A stretch of 6,845 bases of DNA from NCBI GenBank assembly GCA_012510625.1, contig JAAZHP010000235.1:1-6845 (forward strand), in the 5' to 3' direction. This DNA is from Bacillota bacterium. GTDB lineage: Bacteria > Bacillota > Dethiobacteria > DTU022. Both the position numbers and the translations under genes were made by a program. This document shows, one piece after another, positions 1 to 6,103 of the stretch; the stretch's first letter is position 1, and every line of letters starts with the position of its first letter. A model generated the notes under the pieces. That model was not told the DNA's origin and did no database searches. It was given only the letters and a program-made list of their open reading frames with translations.

Positions 1-47
1 AGGATATGAGGATCATCTTCAATAACGAGAATTTCCGGCATCCCCAT
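1..47 (-). CDS. Response regulator, N-terminal fragment (cut by window edge)
   Basis: Only the first 15 codons are present; the gene runs off the left edge. Reading the minus strand from the ATG at 47 gives MGMPEILVIEDDPHI. The hydrophobic first beta strand followed by an acidic Glu-Asp-Asp cluster is the hallmark of the receiver (CheY-like) domain, in which the acidic pair helps bind the Mg2+ needed for aspartyl phosphorylation. A GGAG sequence lies 6 bases before this ATG; a second in-frame ATG at 41 is also possible. The gene starts 40 bases after the glycosyltransferase stop on the same strand with no visible terminator between, so the two are probably co-transcribed. The output domain (DNA binding or other) lies outside the window, so the subfamily cannot be named. 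The phospho-accepting aspartate is also outside. Confidence 0.72.
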   Translation of the reverse strand, partial: MGMPEILVIEDDPHI

Positions 48-87
48 CTACCTCTCCGGCATCCTGTTTAAGTAATCTTATCAGATT

Positions 88-1404
88 TTAGAGGGCTTGT
101 CTTGAATTAATCTTGGTGTGCGGTGAAATGGTCAGACGGCTGGAGACGGCGCGACGGTGGTCGCGAGAGAGCTGCTTTAGTTCATGGTGGTCTATAGCCC
201 TGCTGTGAATGGTGGACATCCAGCTGTCATTGCGCCAGCTGAAAATAGCGCCAAAAATGATCAACAGCCAGGTAATGCAGAAGAGGGGGTAGAGGGGGTA
301 GAAAACAAAGGGCTTTCGAGGCAGCTTGTCGAGCGGCATGGTCAGGAGAGGGAGAATGTAAGGGCATGCGAAAAGGACTGGGCCGATATATGGATAATGA
401 CCGTTCAGATAACCATAAGGCGATCCGGCATTTATTTCAGGGAAGATCATTCCCAGGAGCCACAGAAGGCCACCGGAGGCAATGACGAAAAGCTGCAACA
501 GCCGCAGCCCGCCTTCAATTTGGGCGGGATCCAGCCGGCGGAGCCCTTTAAGCAGCAGCGCCGGCGCGTAACGAATGGCCACGTTGATCTGTCCCCTGGC
601 CCAGCGCAGGCGCTGGCGGCAAGAGAGGATAAAGCGAAGCGGTTTTTCATCAAAAACCCGCGTTTCCAGGGCAAAGCTTGTCCGGTATCCTTTCAGCAGG
701 GCTTGCATGGAGTATTCCAGGTCTTCAGTCAAAGTGGCGGTAGACCAGCCTATTTCTCCAAGCACTTCGCGTGAAATACAGGCACCGGTTCCGGCCAGGG
801 CTGCGCTCAAACCGAGGTTATAGCGGGCCAGAAGAAGGAACCTGTTGTTATACCAGAAAGAGACACTGTAAGCAGCGGTTACCCAGTTGTCATCCGGGTT
901 TTTTGAATCGATAAAACACTGGATCAGCTTCTCTCCTTCCAGGAGCCGGTTGTTCATGGCCCGGAGATAATTGGGAGCTACCAGGTTGTCCGCGTCAAAT
1001 ATAACCACAGCGTCATAATGAGAGCGTTCAGCCGAGCCGCTTAAACCGAACTTTTTAAAAGCATCTGCCAGGGCGTAACCCTTTCCCCGGCGGTTGCGGC
1101 TAAATCGCTCCCATACCGTGATACCATAACTGCGCGCCAAATGGGCGGTATTATCGGTGCAGTTGTCGGCGATAACAAAAATATCATAAAGATGCCGGGG
1201 ATAATCAAGCTCCATAAGATTCTCAATGAGCTTGCCGATCACCGGCGCTTCATTATGCGCCGGAATTAGTATAGCGAAGCGGCTCTGCGGATAATGTTCT
1301 CGCCGGCAGCGTTTGCTAAAAAGACCGGCCAGCGCCAGCAGCAGGTAATAGATCCCAAAGCCAAAAACAATATATTGCAAAATGCTTAGGAACAGATTAA
1401 TCAT
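88..1404 (-). CDS. Membrane-bound family 2 glycosyltransferase (processive, cellulose/poly-GlcNAc synthase-like)
   Basis: A 438-residue inner-membrane glycosyltransferase that probably transfers a nucleotide-sugar residue to a growing glycan or lipid acceptor at the cytoplasmic face. An N-terminal membrane helix (about 3-29) precedes the GT-A domain. Visible catalytic motifs are the nucleotide-binding start ILIPAHNE (45-52), ADNCTD (79-84), the metal-binding DAD (137-139), the TED motif with the likely catalytic base (226-228), and QRLRW (264-268), which marks processive enzymes such as cellulose, hyaluronan and poly-GlcNAc synthases. Three hydrophobic stretches follow (about 302-321, 338-357, 367-388), then a basic tail. 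An in-frame ATG at 1449 would add 15 residues, but I chose 1404 because GGAGG lies 4 bases before it, whereas 1449 has no such site. It is read divergently from argF and sits upstream of a response regulator. Sugar specificity cannot be told; exopolysaccharide or envelope glycan synthesis is an inference. Confidence 0.88.
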   Translation of the reverse strand: MINLFLSILQYIVFGFGIYYLLLALAGLFSKRCRREHYPQSRFAILIPAHNEAPVIGKLIENLMELDYPRHLYDIFVIADNCTDNTAHLARSYGITVWERFSRNRRGKGYALADAFKKFGLSGSAERSHYDAVVIFDADNLVAPNYLRAMNNRLLEGEKLIQCFIDSKNPDDNWVTAAYSVSFWYNNRFLLLARYNLGLSAALAGTGACISREVLGEIGWSTATLTEDLEYSMQALLKGYRTSFALETRVFDEKPLRFILSCRQRLRWARGQINVAIRYAPALLLKGLRRLDPAQIEGGLRLLQLFVIASGGLLWLLGMIFPEINAGSPYGYLNGHYPYIGPVLFACPYILPLLTMPLDKLPRKPFVFYPLYPLFCITWLLIIFGAIFSWRNDSWMSTIHSRAIDHHELKQLSRDHRRAVSSRLTISPHTKINSRQAL

Positions 1405-1607
1405 AAAGCCTCCAGGTAAAACTCTGTTATTTTTATCTAAGTAAACCATATAAAAGAGAAGATTCCGTCAAAAATCTGTAAATAATTTATCAAGAATTAT
1501 TTTCTCGTAAATGAAGGAATTAACGGCTGCTTCAAGAATATAAATATAATCTAACAGCTAATATAAAAATATAGTAAAGCAGCAAATTCTTTACCGGAGG
1601 TAACGGC
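1405..1607. promoter_or_regulatory. Divergent AT-rich promoter region between glycosyltransferase and argF
   Basis: This gap must hold the promoters of both divergent genes. For argF, a perfect TATAAT lies at 1545-1550, but no good -35 box is found 16-18 bases upstream (the nearest, TTAACG at 1520-1525, is 19 bases away), so the promoter is tentative. An AT-only inverted repeat AAATAATT / AATTATTT occupies 1480-1487 and 1495-1502 with a 7-base spacer. Two similar AT-rich boxes at 1536-1551 and 1559-1574, about 23 bases apart centre to centre, loosely recall tandem ArgR/AhrC operators, but neither is a convincing match. For the glycosyltransferase only a weak pair was seen on the minus strand (TTGACG at 1471-1466 and TATGGT at 1450-1445, with a short 15-base spacer). 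Confidence 0.45.
1596..1600 (+). promoter_or_regulatory. Ribosome binding site of argF
   Basis: GGAGG lies 7 bases before the ATG at 1608. This fixes the argF start there rather than at the in-frame ATG at 1620. Confidence 0.85.
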
Positions 1608-2540
1608 ATGGCTGTCCAGATGAAAGGCAAAGATATCCTCTCCATTCATGACTTAACCCGGGAAGAAGTCCGGCAAATACTTGATACGGCTAAAATTTTA
1701 AAAATGAAAAATCAAACAGGCGAGCAATTTCAGCCGCTAAAAGGCAAAACGCTGGGCATGATCTTTCAAAAATCTTCCACGCGCACGAGGATATCTTTCG
1801 AAGTAGCCATGTGGCAGCTGGGAGGATATGCGCTCTATTTGAACACGACCGATCTTCAGTTGAAGCGTGGCGAGACCATTGCCGACACTGCCAGGGTGTT
1901 AAGCCGTTATCTTGACGCGCTGATGATCCGGACTTATGCACACCAGGATGTGCTTGATCTGGCCGCATACAGCGCTATACCGGTGATTAATGGCCTTACC
2001 GACTTGCTTCATCCCTGCCAGGTCCTGGCTGACCTCTTCACCATTGAAGAGAAAAAGGGTGTTTTGACCGGCCTTAAACTGGTTTACGTCGGTGACGGAA
2101 ATAATATGGCTCACTCGCTGATGTACGGCGGGGCTAAAGTGGGGATGAATGTTACTATTTGCTGTCCCCCGGGATATACACCCGATCCCGAAGTTATCCG
2201 CCAGGCCAAAGAAGATGCGGCTTCCAGCGGCGCCGTGATCGAGATTGTCCATGAACCCGCCAGTGCGGTGAATAACGCCGATATTATCTATACAGATGTC
2301 TGGGCCAGTATGGGCCAGGAGGAGGAGCATGCAGAGAGAGTAAAGATCTTTGCTCCTTACCAGGTCAACAGCGCGTTGCTGGAGAAGGCTAAAGCGGATA
2401 CCCTGGTAATGCACTGCCTGCCTGCCCACCGGGGTGAAGAAATAACCGAAGAGGTCCTGGATGACCGACGATCCATCGTCTTCGATGAAGCTGAGAACCG
2501 GCTTCATGTGCAGAAGGCTATTCTGGCGCTTGTTATTTAA
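1608..2540 (+). CDS. argF: Ornithine carbamoyltransferase
   Basis: A 310-residue cytoplasmic enzyme that joins carbamoyl phosphate and L-ornithine to give citrulline and phosphate, the sixth step of arginine synthesis (reversible in arginine catabolism). The length is normal for the family. The carbamoyl-phosphate loop STRTR is at 57-61, HPCQ at 135-138, the ornithine-binding DVWASMGQE at 230-238, and the catalytic-cysteine motif HCLPAHRGEE at 269-278. The SMG and HCLP motifs favour ornithine over aspartate, putrescine or acetylornithine as substrate. All expected catalytic residues are present. The gene stands apart from other arg genes in this window and is followed 27 bases later by a cyclic-diphosphoglycerate-synthetase-like gene, so they are likely one transcript. 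Whether it is the biosynthetic enzyme or part of a catabolic route cannot be decided from sequence; no carbamate kinase or arginine deiminase gene is visible. Confidence 0.96.
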   Translation: MAVQMKGKDILSIHDLTREEVRQILDTAKILKMKNQTGEQFQPLKGKTLGMIFQKSSTRTRISFEVAMWQLGGYALYLNTTDLQLKRGETIADTARVLSRYLDALMIRTYAHQDVLDLAAYSAIPVINGLTDLLHPCQVLADLFTIEEKKGVLTGLKLVYVGDGNNMAHSLMYGGAKVGMNVTICCPPGYTPDPEVIRQAKEDAASSGAVIEIVHEPASAVNNADIIYTDVWASMGQEEEHAERVKIFAPYQVNSALLEKAKADTLVMHCLPAHRGEEITEEVLDDRRSIVFDEAENRLHVQKAILALVI

Positions 2541-2553
2541 CCAAAAATAAAAA

Positions 2554-2559
2554 AAGGAG
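2554..2559 (+). promoter_or_regulatory. Ribosome binding site of the cDPG-synthetase-like gene
   Basis: AAGGAG, 8 bases before the ATG at 2568. Its last base is the first base of the in-frame GTG at 2559, which argues against that GTG as the start. Confidence 0.8.
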
Positions 2560-2567
2560 TGCCGACG

Positions 2568-3881
2568 ATGGATCAATCTATAAGTGTGATCATTATGGGC
2601 GCCGCCGGGCGCGATTTTCATAATTTTAACATATTTTTCAGAGATAATCCTCGCTACCGCGTAACGGCTTTTACAGCGGCACAAATCCCCGACATCGCGG
2701 GGCGGATGTATCCCCCCGAATTGGCCGGTTCTTTATATCCGGCGGGAATTCCCATCTATCCCGAAAATGATCTGGTTCCCCTGGTTAAGGAAAACGATGT
2801 CAGAGAAGTTGTTTTTGCTTACAGCGATGTGACCCACAACTATGTTATGTCAAAAGCCTCCGAGGTGATGGCAGCGGGCGCCGATTTCAGGCTGCTCGGA
2901 CCGAAGTCAACCATGTTGAAATCATGCAAGCCCGTTGTCGCTGTTACTGCGGTTCGCACCGGGGTGGGGAAGAGCCAGACCACGCGCCGGGTATGTCAAA
3001 TTTTGCAGGAGAGGGGTAAAAAGGTGGTTGTGGTGCGCCATCCGATGCCCTATGGCGAGTTGTCCGATCAAATTTGCCAGCGTTTTGCCGGATATAACGA
3101 TCTGGAACGCTATAAATGCACCATTGAAGAGCGCGAAGAGTATGAACCCCATCTTGACTGCGGAGTAGTTGTCTATGCCGGAGTGGATTACGGCCGGATT
3201 CTTGAAGAAGCGGAAAAAGAAGCCGATGTGATTGTTTGGGACGGCGGAAACAACGATTTTTCTTTTTATGAAGCCGATCTCTATATTACGCTGGTTGACC
3301 CCCACCGGCCCGGTCACGAGTTGACCTATCACCCCGGGGAGACAAACCTGCGCCTCGCTGATGTGATCGTAGTGAACAAGGAGGAGACCGCCAGCTTACA
3401 GGACATTGGCACCGTCCTGGAAAATATTCAGCGGGTCAACAAAAAGGCTGTAATTGTTGAAGCCGCTTCCCCCATTTTCATCGAAGGAAAAGAGGATCTC
3501 AGAGGGAAACGGGTACTGGTCGTGGAGGACGGACCTACGGTTACCCATGGAGAGATGGGCTACGGAGCGGGGGTAATCGCAGCAAAAAAATACGGCGCCG
3601 CTGACCTGGTGGATCCGAGGCCTTTTGCCGCAGGCACGATTCAGGAGGTCTTTCAAAAATACCCGTTCATTGGAGCCTATTTGCCGGCTATGGGCTATGG
3701 GGAGCGGCAGATTCGCGATCTTGAGCAGACCATAAACCGCTCCGATGCCGAGCTGGTGGTTATTGCCACTCCTATTGATCTGCGCCGGATAATGCGCATT
3801 GAGAAGCCGGCCCTGCGTGTTAAGTACGAACTGCAGGAACTGGGCAAGCCGGCGCTTTCCGACCTGCTGGCCCGGATTTGA
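2568..3881 (+). CDS. Cyclic 2,3-diphosphoglycerate synthetase family P-loop protein
   Basis: A 437-residue cytoplasmic protein that I recognise as the cyclic 2,3-diphosphoglycerate synthetase family. Characterised members, from methanogens, use ATP to close the phosphoanhydride ring of cyclic 2,3-diphosphoglycerate. The N-terminal part begins with a Rossmann-like strand and glycine turn, VIIMGAAGRD (7-16). The central part carries a Walker A motif TGVGKS (131-136), a Walker B-like VIVWDGGNND (221-230), and VNKEE (269-273) in the place where GTPases have NKxD. A conserved-looking THGEMGYGAG lies at 326-335. The start is the ATG at 2568: AAGGAG lies 8 bases upstream. An in-frame GTG at 2559 overlaps that site and is unlikely. 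The gene lies 27 bases after argF with the terminator following it at 3903. The family assignment is fairly firm; the reaction in this organism is not. An unrelated nucleotide-dependent role tied to carbamoyl or arginine metabolism is equally possible. Confidence 0.82.
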   Translation: MDQSISVIIMGAAGRDFHNFNIFFRDNPRYRVTAFTAAQIPDIAGRMYPPELAGSLYPAGIPIYPENDLVPLVKENDVREVVFAYSDVTHNYVMSKASEVMAAGADFRLLGPKSTMLKSCKPVVAVTAVRTGVGKSQTTRRVCQILQERGKKVVVVRHPMPYGELSDQICQRFAGYNDLERYKCTIEEREEYEPHLDCGVVVYAGVDYGRILEEAEKEADVIVWDGGNNDFSFYEADLYITLVDPHRPGHELTYHPGETNLRLADVIVVNKEETASLQDIGTVLENIQRVNKKAVIVEAASPIFIEGKEDLRGKRVLVVEDGPTVTHGEMGYGAGVIAAKKYGAADLVDPRPFAAGTIQEVFQKYPFIGAYLPAMGYGERQIRDLEQTINRSDAELVVIATPIDLRRIMRIEKPALRVKYELQELGKPALSDLLARI

Positions 3882-3902
3882 CAATATTGTTTTTCCAAGC
3901 CT

Positions 3903-3935
3903 GGGGCGGCCCATGTGCCGCCCTTATACTTTTTT
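3903..3935 (+). terminator. Intrinsic terminator after the argF operon
   Basis: A perfect 7-base stem GGGCGGC (3904-3910) / GCCGCCC (3917-3923) encloses the loop CCATGT; a G-T pair (3903/3924) can extend it. It is followed by TTATACTTTTTT, ending in six T. It starts 22 bases after the stop of the upstream gene, the usual place for a Rho-independent terminator. The T-rich tail is interrupted by ATAC, so termination may be partial. The tail is also one arm of the longer inverted repeat that follows. Confidence 0.65.
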
Positions 3936-3994
3936 GCCCGTGATAGAGGCGATGCTTGCATCGCCATTATCTTCATTATGGGACAAAAAGTATA
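3925..3994. repeat. Large imperfect inverted repeat (nested hairpin) before ltaE
   Basis: Outer arms TATACTTTTT (3925-3934) and AAAAAGTATA (3985-3994) are perfectly complementary over 10 bases. After a 2x2 mismatch, CCC (3937-3939) can pair with GGG (3980-3982). A strong inner hairpin spans 3942-3971: 14 paired positions with one A-A mismatch and one G-T pair, including the perfect GGCGATGC / GCATCGCC (3948-3955 / 3958-3965), around a tiny loop. The outer left arm is also the T-tract of the preceding terminator. It could be a transcript-stabilising 3' end structure, an attenuator-like leader for ltaE, or a small palindromic repeat element. No target-site duplication was seen, and copy number elsewhere in the genome is unknown. 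Confidence 0.6.
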
Positions 3995-4049
3995 TGCCGG
4001 TGTTCCATTTTTTATGCAGCTATATGGTAATATATTAATAAACAGATGC

Positions 4050-4054
4050 GGAGG
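4050..4054 (+). promoter_or_regulatory. Ribosome binding site of ltaE
   Basis: GGAGG, 7 bases before the ATG at 4062. It decides the start: the same frame is open upstream to an ATG-like codon in the terminator at 3915, but that part lies in hairpin DNA and has no family match. A weak promoter candidate, TATATT at 4031-4036 with a T-run 17 bases upstream, lies just before it. Confidence 0.82.
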
Positions 4055-4061
4055 CGGAAAG

Positions 4062-5093
4062 ATGATTGATCTGCGCAGCGATACAGTCACTCAACCGACC
4101 GAAGAAATGCGCCGGGCAATGGCTGCGGCAGAGCTGGGCGACGACGTCTACGGCGAAGACCCCACGGTTAACCGGCTGCAGGAAATGGCCGCGGAGATGT
4201 TGGGGAAAGAAGATGCCCTGCTGGTAACCAGCGGCACCCAGGGGAACCAGGTTTCCATTCTCACTCACTGCCCACCGGGCAGCGAGGTGATTATTGAAGA
4301 AGAGGCGCACATCTTTTACTACGAGGCGGGAGCGGCCTCCATACTGGCCGGGGTGCAGTTCAGGACCCTTAAGGGCGAAAGAGGAGCTCCGGAAGCCGGC
4401 AGCGTCAGAAAGGCGATCCGCGATGATAATATCCACTTTCCTCCTACCGCCCTGATCTGCCTGGAGAATACCCATAACCGCGCCGGCGGAGCGGTGATTT
4501 CTCTGAAGAGAATGGAATCAATATACGAGCTGGCCTGTGAGCATGATATTCCCGTTCACCTAGACGGAGCGCGGCTGTTCAACGCCTCTGTTGCTGCCGG
4601 AGTCCCGGCTGGCAAGTTTGCCGCCTGTGCCCATACTGTGCAGATCTGCCTTTCGAAGGGGCTGGCCGCACCCGTGGGATCGGTTATTGCCGGTCCGCGC
4701 GATTGGATTAACCGGGCGCGCCGCTGGCGCAAGCGCCTGGGGGGCGGGATGCGACAGGCCGGGATCATCGCCGCGCCGGGCATTGTTGCTTTGCAAACGA
4801 TGGTGGAGAGGCTGGCCGAAGATCACGCCAACGCCCGCTTCTTTGCCGAAGGATTGGCCGCGATACCGGGAATCGAGCTTAATCCCGAACTGGTTGAAAC
4901 AAACATTATCGTGGCCGGTTTGAAAAAGATAAGCGCGGACGATTTTAGCATGGCTTTGCGGGAAAGGGGCATACTGGCAAATCCTTTCAGCAGCCGTCAA
5001 GTCCGTTTTGTCACCCATAAGGATGTTTCCCGGGCTGACCTGGAAAGAGCCTTAAAGGAGATTAATGCTATATTAAAAAATGGCGGAATCTAG
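4062..5093 (+). CDS. ltaE: Low-specificity L-threonine aldolase
   Basis: A 343-residue cytoplasmic PLP enzyme that splits L-threonine or L-allo-threonine into glycine and acetaldehyde, a source of glycine or a threonine breakdown route. It is a fold-type I member. The family opening LRSDTVTQPT is at 4-13. The active-site histidine that stacks on PLP is H83 in EEEAHIFYYEAG; H125 sits near a second family histidine; ENTHNR is at 135-140; D168 and R171 in HLDGARLFNA bind the cofactor; and K199 in SKGLAAPVGS is the Schiff-base lysine. Length and all key residues agree with functional LtaE-type enzymes. Stereospecificity is inferred as L because of this fold type; phenylserine or beta-hydroxy amino acids may also be substrates. 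It probably heads its own transcription unit, since a terminator lies upstream, and the next gene starts 15 bases after its stop, in the same frame. Confidence 0.94.
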   Translation: MIDLRSDTVTQPTEEMRRAMAAAELGDDVYGEDPTVNRLQEMAAEMLGKEDALLVTSGTQGNQVSILTHCPPGSEVIIEEEAHIFYYEAGAASILAGVQFRTLKGERGAPEAGSVRKAIRDDNIHFPPTALICLENTHNRAGGAVISLKRMESIYELACEHDIPVHLDGARLFNASVAAGVPAGKFAACAHTVQICLSKGLAAPVGSVIAGPRDWINRARRWRKRLGGGMRQAGIIAAPGIVALQTMVERLAEDHANARFFAEGLAAIPGIELNPELVETNIIVAGLKKISADDFSMALRERGILANPFSSRQVRFVTHKDVSRADLERALKEINAILKNGGI

Positions 5094-5108
5094 TTTCGAA
5101 GTGGAGTC

Positions 5109-5624
5109 TTGAGTGAGGCTATGGCGCTCTTCATGGGCCAGCTTTTGATTACCGGCGAATTGCTGAACAAGGTGGCTGCTCCTCTGTTCAAGAGAAAGTA
5201 CCCCTTCTTACGGGAGCTTTCTCTAAAAATTGTAGACGACTTTGTTACGGCTGAGATTGCCGGAAGATACAAGCTGCTTGGTTTTAAAGGTTACGTGGCG
5301 GTGCATCTAATCGAGTTTATCTTTGAACCTTCTGTCTACCGGGTTGACCTACAATTGTCAACGGAGCTGCAGCCCCGTTTTCTCAGGCCGCTGTTCATGG
5401 CTCTGCTCAGGAAACAACTTTTGCGCCGGCCCGGCGTAAGCTGGTCGGGGCACTGTTTAAGCCTGGATCTTGCAGAGATGCCCTTCTTCTTGCGGATCAG
5501 GGAGATGCCGGCCTGGGGAGAGCTTTTCTCCATGCTCGAGATAACCAGGGACAAGGACAGCCGCGGGCTGCTCTTCAATCTTTTCCTCCACGAGCCTGGC
5601 CTTAGTGACAGCAGGCGTGGCTGA
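5109..5624 (+). CDS. Conserved-looking hypothetical protein, unrecognised
   Basis: Up to 171 residues of a protein I do not recognise. It has no evident signal peptide, no clear transmembrane helix, no cysteine cluster and no nucleotide-binding motif. The middle part alternates hydrophobic and polar residues, as in beta strands (about 40-90), with a basic cluster LLRKQLLRRPG (99-109), and the end is enriched in Leu and Phe. The start is uncertain: TTG at 5109 has GGAG only 2 bases before it, ATG at 5121 has GAGG 2 bases before it, and ATG at 5133 has no better site. Support for a real gene comes from its uninterrupted length, coding-like composition, and tight fit between ltaE (15 bases upstream) and the FxsA gene (58 bases downstream) on the same strand. 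A lipid- or membrane-associated role is possible but is a guess. The frame is the same as ltaE, separated by one TAG. Confidence 0.65.
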   Translation: MSEAMALFMGQLLITGELLNKVAAPLFKRKYPFLRELSLKIVDDFVTAEIAGRYKLLGFKGYVAVHLIEFIFEPSVYRVDLQLSTELQPRFLRPLFMALLRKQLLRRPGVSWSGHCLSLDLAEMPFFLRIREMPAWGELFSMLEITRDKDSRGLLFNLFLHEPGLSDSRRG

Positions 5625-5670
5625 GGATAAGACTAAAACAGCGTCAAATTCAGAAACCGGCGGGTTTCAT

Positions 5671-5674
5671 GGAG
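5671..5674 (+). promoter_or_regulatory. Ribosome binding site of fxsA
   Basis: GGAG, 8 bases before the ATG at 5683. It supports that start over in-frame codons further upstream that overlap the preceding gene. Confidence 0.7.
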
Positions 5675-5682
5675 TTGAAAAT

Positions 5683-6075
5683 ATGTTTAGGCTTTTCCTG
5701 CTGATTACGCTGCTTCCTCTGGTTGAATTGTGGCTGTTGATCGAGATCGGGAAAGTTATCGACAGCGGCCCCACGATCCTGCTGGTCCTGGGGACCGGCT
5801 TGCTGGGCGCCTTGCTGGTTCGTTCGCAGGGATTCTACATCCTCTCGCAGATCCGCGCAGACCTGGTGCAGGGGATCATCTCCGGTGAGAAGCTCTTTGA
5901 CGGGCTCTGCGTGCTTCTTGGAGGGCTACTTTTGATCGCTCCGGGCCTGATTACCGATCTAAGCGGTATTTTCCTGCTTATCCCTTACACCAGGCAGCGG
6001 GTTAAAAGCTTGTTGCGCCGCTTTTTACGGCTAATGATCGATCAAGGCATCCTTTTCCTGCGGTGGAGATGGTAA
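5683..6075 (+). CDS. fxsA: FxsA family membrane protein
   Basis: A 130-residue polytopic membrane protein of the FxsA family. In E. coli, FxsA (suppressor of F exclusion of phage T7) is a small inner-membrane protein whose overproduction relieves F-plasmid exclusion of T7; its normal cellular function is unknown. Hydrophobic segments lie at about 3-22, 29-46 and 75-102. Family signatures are PLVELWLLIEIG (12-23), the glycine-rich turn GTGLLGALLVRSQG (37-50), and PGLITDLSGIFLLIP (87-101), followed by a basic cytoplasmic-type tail. The length is a little shorter than the E. coli protein, mainly at the C-terminus. The start at 5683 aligns with the family N-terminus and has a proper ribosome site; a reading frame open back to 5605 would add 26 polar residues with no family match. 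It lies between an unrecognised gene and a serine hydrolase gene, probably in one operon. Confidence 0.88.
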   Translation: MFRLFLLITLLPLVELWLLIEIGKVIDSGPTILLVLGTGLLGALLVRSQGFYILSQIRADLVQGIISGEKLFDGLCVLLGGLLLIAPGLITDLSGIFLLIPYTRQRVKSLLRRFLRLMIDQGILFLRWRW

Positions 6076-6103
6076 GTAGGGATGGAAGCAGTATAAAAAG
6101 GGC

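Noticed and set aside
184..774. Plus-strand frame of 196 codons opposite the glycosyltransferase
   Set aside because: Low-complexity, charged, no domain; it is the complement of a well-supported gene.
1405..1449. Longer glycosyltransferase starting at 1449
   Set aside because: No ribosome site precedes 1449, while GGAGG precedes the internal ATG at 1404; the extra residues are polar and unlike the family start.
1899..2684. Long antisense reading frame of 261 codons across argF
   Set aside because: It lies opposite two clear genes, has no recognisable domain, and is explained as a shadow of their codon use.
3878..3883. Perfect TTGACA -35 box at the end of the cDPG-synthetase-like gene
   Set aside because: No -10-like hexamer lies 16-18 bases downstream (the sequence there is G-rich terminator stem), so it is likely chance.
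3881..3890. Perfect palindrome ACAATATTGT over the stop codon, followed by T
   Set aside because: Arms of 5 bases with no loop cannot form a useful hairpin; the GC-rich stem just downstream is a far better terminator.
3915..4061. N-terminal extension of threonine aldolase starting at 3915
   Set aside because: The added 49 residues are translated from the terminator and hairpin region, do not resemble the family, and the ATG at 4062 has an ideal GGAGG.
5605..5682. Longer FxsA start overlapping the upstream gene
   Set aside because: The extra residues are polar and unlike FxsA; the ATG at 5683 has GGAG 8 bases upstream and begins the first membrane helix.
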